Assembly: GCF_002149925.1 (NCBI RefSeq)
Contig: NZ_MSLT01000023.1
Coordinates: forward strand, 310,001-374,000
Source of the DNA: Thioflexithrix psekupsensis
Lineage (GTDB): Bacteria; Pseudomonadota; Gammaproteobacteria; Beggiatoales; Beggiatoaceae
DNA length: 64,000 nt
Reading direction: 5' to 3'
Position 1 is the first letter of the stretch. Every line of letters begins with the position of its first letter. Made by a program: the position numbers and the translations under genes. Below the pieces are notes generated by a model. That model was not told the DNA's origin. It saw only the letters and a program-made list of their open reading frames with translations, and did no database searches. Below, piece by piece: positions 58,702 to 64,000 of this stretch.

Positions 58702-59274
58702 TTAGGGGGTAAATAGCCAGATTAATTTTTGTTTTAAATCATCAAAATAATGATGAGCGAAATGATAAGGAGCTTGAGGATAAGCAATTTTATAGATGCT
58801 GTGTAAGATGGCTTTGTGATTTTCTTTTGATTCAAAATGGGAACATTTTAAAAAATCTTCTATGCAGCATTTGCGATCATCGGGTATTGTGGCGAGAATG
58901 AGAGATTCTAAATAGCCTTCTTTAGTTTCTGGGTCGCACATGATATAAATCTGACTTAAATTTTCTATAGCCAGTTGCTGAATGATTGCTCTTATTGTTT
59001 TTAAAGTATTATCATAACCTCCATATATTGCATCGTTTTTATTGGAATCTGCATCAAGAATAAAAAGCACTTTTTCTACAAGACCAATTTCTATGCTTTC
59101 TTTGAAAGAGCGATATTCAGGGCAATTTACCTTATAGAAGTTGCTTTTACTTCTCATCCCGTAGAAATTTACTTTTTTTTCATCAAATCCCAAATGTTGA
59201 ATTAACATCACTATTAATTCATTATCATGTGTTTTTTTCTCATTACCTTCGTGAAGAATAGCAAGTTTATTCAT
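58702..59274 (-). CDS. TOPRIM-like protein (DUF3226/OLD-nuclease type)
   Basis: The 190-residue product shows TOPRIM-like acidic motifs: glutamate in KLAILHEGNE, DADSN in KVLFILDADSNKND, and the later EGYLESLI. These would bind metal for nucleic acid cleavage, as in DUF3226 and OLD-family nucleases. It overlaps the ATPase gene before it by 4 bases, so the two are translationally coupled. Base composition is visibly richer in A and T than in the neighbours, which suggests transfer. Likely the effector of a two-gene defence module; that is inference. Confidence 0.75.
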   Translation of the reverse strand: MNKLAILHEGNEKKTHDNELIVMLIQHLGFDEKKVNFYGMRSKSNFYKVNCPEYRSFKESIEIGLVEKVLFILDADSNKNDAIYGGYDNTLKTIRAIIQQLAIENLSQIYIMCDPETKEGYLESLILATIPDDRKCCIEDFLKCSHFESKENHKAILHSIYKIAYPQAPYHFAHHYFDDLKQKLIWLFTP

Positions 59275-60248
59275 AAGCGAATCTCATGTTCTTGCTTGAT
59301 ACTAAAAGCAAGCATTTCATTATCTAATGTAAATGCTTTTAATTGTTTATTTTTATCTCTTACTAAGGAAATATAATTAATTTCCTGCTCTTGCATTTCT
59401 AAAGCAACACGATTAAAAGACTCTACTATTTCTTTAGAATGTGTGGTTATAAAAACTTGACAATTTACCTGTTTTGATAAGGTAAAAATAATATGCCATA
59501 AACGATCATGGTGAGAATAATGAATACCGTTTTCTATTTCGTCAAGAAATAAGTAACTATTTTCAGCCGCGTATAAATAGCAAATGATACCAAGATAAGA
59601 CAATAAACCATCTCCAACGTCTTCAATATCTTGATAACTGCCATTTACCTTGCAACGTAATTTATCTCCAATCACTTTAAAAACTTCTATTGAATTATCA
59701 AACTCATGAATAAAGCGATTTAATTCATCTTCTTTGTCTTTTTCTTGCAGTTTATAAAAGGCTTCCAGCAAATTTTGTTTGTCGTAAAATCCCATTTTGA
59801 TAAATTTGATAGGGTTATTATAAATAAGCGATGCTGATCCAGCTAAATTGAGAAAAAGTTCTTCTTTAACAATTTGTGGTAAAGATTCTTTTTGTTGTTT
59901 ACCCATTAATTTGAATTGATAGCTTCTATCAATTAAACCTGTTCCTGCAAAAGATAAATCAAAATTTATCTCTTTGAGATTAGAAGATAAATGAAACGGG
60001 ACAATTTTGTTTAAAATATTCGTGCTTATTGATAAGTTTCTTTTATGCAAAACAGAAAAAATGGCTGCTGCAAATTGTTGTATGCCACCAAAAGAACTCA
60101 CATGAAGATAACAGGCTTCCAAAAAAGCGGTTTTGCCAATATTATTTTTACCGCTGATTAAATTAACTCGTTTTAAGTGATTGGCTTCAAAATTTTCAAA
60201 GCATTTAAACGCTTTTATTTGAATTTCTGTTAAAAAATGTTCAGTCAT
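59271..60248 (-). CDS. AAA/ABC-type ATPase of OLD/RecF kind
   Basis: The 325-residue product has an ABC-type ATPase core: NLISGKNNIGKTAFLEACYL near residue 30 (Walker A), GDGLLSYLGI as the signature region, YLFLDEIENGIHYSHHDRLW (Walker B and D-loop) and FITTHSKEIVES (His switch). This is the layout of small RecF/OLD-like ATPases found with TOPRIM partners in PARIS, Gabija and related systems. Its TOPRIM-like partner follows with a 4-base overlap. AT-rich like its partner. It has its own short upstream region after the terminator at 60298. Confidence 0.85.
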   Translation of the reverse strand: MTEHFLTEIQIKAFKCFENFEANHLKRVNLISGKNNIGKTAFLEACYLHVSSFGGIQQFAAAIFSVLHKRNLSISTNILNKIVPFHLSSNLKEINFDLSFAGTGLIDRSYQFKLMGKQQKESLPQIVKEELFLNLAGSASLIYNNPIKFIKMGFYDKQNLLEAFYKLQEKDKEDELNRFIHEFDNSIEVFKVIGDKLRCKVNGSYQDIEDVGDGLLSYLGIICYLYAAENSYLFLDEIENGIHYSHHDRLWHIIFTLSKQVNCQVFITTHSKEIVESFNRVALEMQEQEINYISLVRDKNKQLKAFTLDNEMLAFSIKQEHEIRL

Positions 60249-60297
60249 GATTCTCTTTGTGATCCACTCTTAACGAACTCTTAAATCTATAGCATAA

Positions 60298-60331
60298 AAA
60301 ACCTGACAAATTTTTAAATATGTCAGGTTTT
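60298..60331 (-). terminator. Rho-independent terminator after DUF2126 gene
   Basis: On the minus strand: AAAACCTGACA, 12-base AT loop, TGTCAGGTTTTTT. A perfect 11-bp stem running into six T's, 24 bases past the stop of the transglutaminase gene. It isolates the AAA/TOPRIM cassette from upstream transcription. Confidence 0.85.
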
Positions 60332-60354
60332 ATTTTGGGTTAAATCAAGACGAA

Positions 60355-63300
60355 TTAATCCCGTTCCCGTCGCAAATCTAAGGTATAAGGGTATTCTCGA
60401 TTAGGCTCTTCGGGGGGTAAATCCATCGGGCCGATGCCGTGACCTTGTGGATAAAAGCCTGATAAACCTTGAAACCAAGCCGGAGCTTTGACCGGTCCCG
60501 GTGTGTGGCCAAAGGCTTGAAAACGGGTAATGCGTCGAGATTCCGCAGCGTAGGCATTGACGGGAAAATCATCATAACTGCGTCCGCCGGGGTGTGAAAC
60601 GTGATAAGTACACCCCCCAATGGCGCGCCCTGTCCATGAATCGATAATGTCGAAGACTAAAGGAACATGCACGGGAATCGTAGGATGTAATGCAGATGGT
60701 GGCTGCCACGCTCGATAACGTACGCCACAAATGTATTCATCTTTGCGACCAGTATTATGCAAAGGAATCCGTCGCCCGTTGCACGCGATGACATAACGGC
60801 TGTCGGTTAAACCCGTCACTTTGACCTGTAAACGTTCTACAGAAGAATCCACATAACGTGCCGTGCCGCCGCCCGTCGCTTCCTCTCCTAAAACATGCCA
60901 CGGTTCAATTGCCATACGCAATTCTAAATTGATATTACCCACCTGCACACTGCCGTAATGCGGAAAACGGAATTCAAAAAATGGGTCTAACCAATCCAAT
61001 TGGAATTCGTAACCTTCGCGCTGCAAATCGCTAATGACATCTTTAATGTCTTCGCGCACGTAATGCGGCAACATAAAGCGATCATGTAGCTCAGTTCCCC
61101 AACGCACCAAAGGCAAGGCATACGGTTTTTTCCAAAACCGCATCAATAAGGTGCGCAATAACAGCATTTGCATCAAGCTCATACGCGCATGAGGTGGCAT
61201 TTCAAACGCCCGCATTTCTAACAAACCCAAGCGACCTGTGGCACTGTCTGGAGAATACAATTTATCGATACAGAACTCCGCACGATGTGTATTTCCCGTC
61301 AAATCCACCAACAAATGCCGTAACAGCCGATCCACCAACCACGGCGCAGCCACTTCACCGCTAGGCATCCGTTGAAAAGCAATTTCTAATTCGTACAAAC
61401 TTTCATTACGCGCCTCATCGACCCGTGGAGCTTGACTGGTTGGGCCAATAAACAAGCCAGAGAACAAGTAAGACAAGCTAGGGTGATGCTGCCAATAAGT
61501 AATCATACTACGCAACAGATCGGGGCGGCGTAACATAGGACTTTCGGCCGGTGTTGCTCCGCCCAAAGTGACATGATTACCGCCGCCTGTTCCGGTATGT
61601 CGTCCGTCCTGCATAAACTTTTCTGTTCCCAAACGGCTGTAATGCGCTTCTTCGTATAAAGTAAACGTATTATTCACCAATTCGTCCCAACTGTGCGCGG
61701 GGTGAATGTTGACTTCAATCACACCGGGATCAGGAGTCACTAACAAACGTTGCATTCGCGGATCAATCGGTGGCTCGTAACCTTCTAAAAATAAAGGCAT
61801 TTTTAAATCAGCGGCCGTTGCTTCAATACTCGATACCAAATCTAAATAATGTTCTAAATGCGTCAACGGGGGCAAAAAGACGTGTAAAAAACCCTCTCGC
61901 GCTTGTACACATAAGGCCGTGTGCGGCACATCGGTGTAAAAAGTTTCTTCTCGCGTGATTTTCTCCGTTTTAATAAAACGATCATCGTCAGCCATTTCGG
62001 TCTGTTCATGAATACTATGCGCGGTGGGAGGCGATTCGTAATATTGTGCAAAACGTTGTGCGACTTCTCCGTGAATATCTTGCAACGGTTGTAATTCTTC
62101 AAATAAACTGCGCTCAACTTGAATTTCCCGTTTATCCACATCGACCCAAGGCAATGATTCTAAAGGTAAACGTAAACCCATAGGCGAATCGCCCGGTACT
62201 AGATACAACTGTTCACGTCGTAATCGCCACGGCGCACTGTGCCATTGGCCGCCGCCTGTCATGTTATACTGCCAACGTAGCGGTAACACATAGCCTACGG
62301 GATTGTCTAAACCATAACTGAGTACTCGTGCCAAACGTTTACGCTCTAAATCGTCTTTCAAATTAGCGCGTTTGGGATCGAGATTGACGGGCGTTTGCCC
62401 TTCTTTCCACAAATAATACAGATTATCTTCGTAAGCAGGAATGCAGTAATCGCCTTTTAAACCCAAACGTTGCGCCAAGCGAGTCACAAACCGCTGGGCA
62501 TCCGTGGCATCAAATTGCGTAGGACGGCTGTCGTCGGCGAGCCAGCGATCATCACGCCACACCGCTACCCCATCTTTACGCCAAAAACAACCCAACGCCC
62601 AACGCGGAATCGGTTCACCGGGATACCATTTGCCTTGTCCATAATGTAACGAAGCCCCTGGCCCAAAACGTTTTCGCAATCTTTTCAATAAATTAGCGGC
62701 AAGCGTGCGTTTAGTCGGCCCCAGTGCTGCGGTATTCCATTCTGCGCCGTCCATATTGTCAATCGACACAAAAGTGGGTTCACCGCCCATGGTTAAACGC
62801 ACCCCGTTGGCGATCAATTCGGCATCGACTTTATGGCCTAAGGCATTGATAGCCTGCCATTGTTCTTCAGAATAAGGCTTGGTGACGCGAGGGTCTTCGT
62901 GAATACGCGTAACTTCATTGTGAAAATAAAATTCTGTTTTACACTCATCAATCGCGCCCGTAATCGGAGCCGCACTAGACGGATTTGGCGTACAAGCCAA
63001 TGGAATATGTCCTTCGCCCGCAAATAAGCCCGATGTGGGGTCTAAACCGATCCAGCCCGCACCGGGAACGTACACTTCAGTCCAAGCGTGTAAATCAGTA
63101 AAATCTTGTTCCGGCCCCGAAGGACCGTCTAATGACTTCACATCCGCAGTCAATTGCACCAAATAACCCGACACAAACCGCGCCGCTAAACCCAAATGCC
63201 GTAAAATTTGCACCAATAACCACGCCGAATCCCGACAAGAACCTTTTGCCCGCGTCAACGTTTCCTCACCCGTTTGCACGCCCGGCTCCATACGAATACC

Positions 63301-63774
63301 ATAAGCAATATCTTGTTGTAAACGTTGGTTAATCGCCACTAAAAAATCAACCGTGCGCTGTTTTTTCCGATCCACGCCGGCCACCCAAGCCATTAAACGC
63401 TCGCCTCGTTCAGTGATTTCTAAATAAGGCGTTAATTCTTTGGCTAATGTTTCCTCATAAGTAAAAGGATAATTTTCCGCATAATCTTCTAAAAAGAAAT
63501 CAAAAGGATTAATCACCACCATATCGGCAATTAAATCGACTTCAACAGAAAATTCTTTGGTTTTTTCAGGGAAAACAATGCGGGCAAGAAAATTACCGAA
63601 AGGGTCTTGAAACCAATTAATAAAATGTTTTTCAGGCTTAATTTTTAAAGAATAAGCCAAAATAGGCGTGCGACTATGCACAGCAGGCCGCAATCGAACC
63701 ACGTGAGGTGACATGGAAATTAAACGGTCATAAGAATAGCGGGTGTAATGATTCAGTGCAACTTTAATGGCCAT
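60355..63774 (-). CDS. Transglutaminase-like/DUF2126 protein
   Basis: The 1139-residue product has an N-terminal beta domain (YTRYSYDRLISMSPHVVRLR), a transglutaminase core with cysteine in GSCRDSAWLLVQILRHLGLA and the His/Asp region in DLHAWTEVYVPGAGWIGLDP, then a large DUF2126 domain from about residue 330 (VRLTMGGEPTFVSIDNMDGA to the C-terminus). Full length for the family. Such genes usually lie in clusters with an ATP-grasp and an alpha-E protein and may make or process peptide-like products; those partners are not visible here. No signal peptide. Confidence 0.92.
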   Translation of the reverse strand: MAIKVALNHYTRYSYDRLISMSPHVVRLRPAVHSRTPILAYSLKIKPEKHFINWFQDPFGNFLARIVFPEKTKEFSVEVDLIADMVVINPFDFFLEDYAENYPFTYEETLAKELTPYLEITERGERLMAWVAGVDRKKQRTVDFLVAINQRLQQDIAYGIRMEPGVQTGEETLTRAKGSCRDSAWLLVQILRHLGLAARFVSGYLVQLTADVKSLDGPSGPEQDFTDLHAWTEVYVPGAGWIGLDPTSGLFAGEGHIPLACTPNPSSAAPITGAIDECKTEFYFHNEVTRIHEDPRVTKPYSEEQWQAINALGHKVDAELIANGVRLTMGGEPTFVSIDNMDGAEWNTAALGPTKRTLAANLLKRLRKRFGPGASLHYGQGKWYPGEPIPRWALGCFWRKDGVAVWRDDRWLADDSRPTQFDATDAQRFVTRLAQRLGLKGDYCIPAYEDNLYYLWKEGQTPVNLDPKRANLKDDLERKRLARVLSYGLDNPVGYVLPLRWQYNMTGGGQWHSAPWRLRREQLYLVPGDSPMGLRLPLESLPWVDVDKREIQVERSLFEELQPLQDIHGEVAQRFAQYYESPPTAHSIHEQTEMADDDRFIKTEKITREETFYTDVPHTALCVQAREGFLHVFLPPLTHLEHYLDLVSSIEATAADLKMPLFLEGYEPPIDPRMQRLLVTPDPGVIEVNIHPAHSWDELVNNTFTLYEEAHYSRLGTEKFMQDGRHTGTGGGNHVTLGGATPAESPMLRRPDLLRSMITYWQHHPSLSYLFSGLFIGPTSQAPRVDEARNESLYELEIAFQRMPSGEVAAPWLVDRLLRHLLVDLTGNTHRAEFCIDKLYSPDSATGRLGLLEMRAFEMPPHARMSLMQMLLLRTLLMRFWKKPYALPLVRWGTELHDRFMLPHYVREDIKDVISDLQREGYEFQLDWLDPFFEFRFPHYGSVQVGNINLELRMAIEPWHVLGEEATGGGTARYVDSSVERLQVKVTGLTDSRYVIACNGRRIPLHNTGRKDEYICGVRYRAWQPPSALHPTIPVHVPLVFDIIDSWTGRAIGGCTYHVSHPGGRSYDDFPVNAYAAESRRITRFQAFGHTPGPVKAPAWFQGLSGFYPQGHGIGPMDLPPEEPNREYPYTLDLRRERD

Positions 63775-63832
63775 AGCAAAGTCAATCCGTTGAGTGAAAG
63801 AATGAAGTGGGATAATGAGGCATTGAATTAAG

Positions 63833-64000
63833 CTAACTTAACCATGCAATCACCAACAAAATAGCCCCAATGAGACCCAATAAAGTTCCCAATGCGGGTA
63901 AATTCCAAACTAAGCGCGTTTCTAAGGCTAAAATAATGCTGGCACAGATTAATAACGCACTGCCAATGGTGGCTAAAGTAGCGCGTTCATGTTGTTGTTT
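63833..64000 (-). CDS. Membrane protein C-terminus, cut by the right edge
   Basis: The minus-strand frame is open from the window end to TAG at 63833-63835 and gives 55 residues: two membrane helices (ALLICASIILALETRLVW and LGTLLGLIGAILLVIAWLS) joined by a short turn. Paired C-terminal helices of this kind end ABC1/UbiB-family proteins, but too little is visible for a firm call. Confidence 0.5.
   Translation of the reverse strand, partial: KQQHERATLATIGSALLICASIILALETRLVWNLPALGTLLGLIGAILLVIAWLS

Overview
The window looks like chromosomal DNA of a moderately AT-rich gammaproteobacterium. The evidence is a set of gene orders typical of that class: rnfE-nth, atpI-atpBEFHAGDC-glmU, rpsP-rimM-trmD-rplS and petABC followed by sspB. 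The large signalling genes (a 1.77 kb-codon kinase/ATPase/histidine kinase gene, a NACHT ATPase, a TPR-CHAT protein and a nine-part hybrid kinase), together with PilX/PilY1 and a FadL porin, resemble the repertoire of filamentous sulfur oxidisers of the Beggiatoa/Thiotrichales type. That assignment is an inference from gene content, not from a marker gene.

Layout. 1-6 kb: end of a chemoreceptor gene running straight into rnfE and nth, a convergent SGNH hydrolase, and an isolated batD. 6.2-15 kb: complete F1Fo ATP synthase operon followed by glmU, with a strong hairpin and AT-rich spacer between atpD and atpC. 15-18.7 kb: a double-ATPase peptide transporter protein, smpB and gatB. 18.8-24.5 kb (minus): a large sensor hybrid kinase, then the ribosomal protein/tRNA methylation operon. 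24.7-29.7 kb: a thioredoxin-like ferredoxin, the cytochrome bc1 operon, sspB and an SPFH protein. 29.8-36.3 kb (minus): pilX and a giant pilY1 whose VWA domain is split by four repeated beta domains. 36.6-45.7 kb: FadL-like porin, a small orphan, a giant Ser/Thr kinase-ATPase-histidine kinase gene broken by one in-frame TAA, a thioesterase and queA.

45.7-50.5 kb is the accessory region. A NACHT ATPase gene follows queA; then comes a tRNA with anticodon CAT (tRNA-Ile2 by its acceptor stem), and directly at its 3' end a decayed mobile element. That element holds an integrase C-terminus fused to the tail of a RepA-like helicase, a second RepA fragment, a frameshifted IS5-type transposase fragment, and a short ORF that fuses transposase residues to a charged helical tail. 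A MITE-like inverted repeat ends it. 50.5-58.6 kb: OmpA-like lipoprotein, sorbosone-dehydrogenase-like propeller, an orphan, a periplasmic rhodanese, TPR-CHAT protein, pqqB with an unknown small partner. 58.7-60.3 kb: an AT-rich two-gene cassette coding for an OLD/RecF-like ATPase and a TOPRIM-like protein, overlapping by 4 bp and isolated by a terminator; this is the best candidate for a little-described defence module. 60.3-64 kb: a transglutaminase/DUF2126 protein and the tail of a membrane protein cut by the window edge.

Energy metabolism dominates the left half (Rnf, ATP synthase, bc1 complex); signalling, surface and conflict genes dominate the right half. No CRISPR array or rRNA was seen; one tRNA was found.
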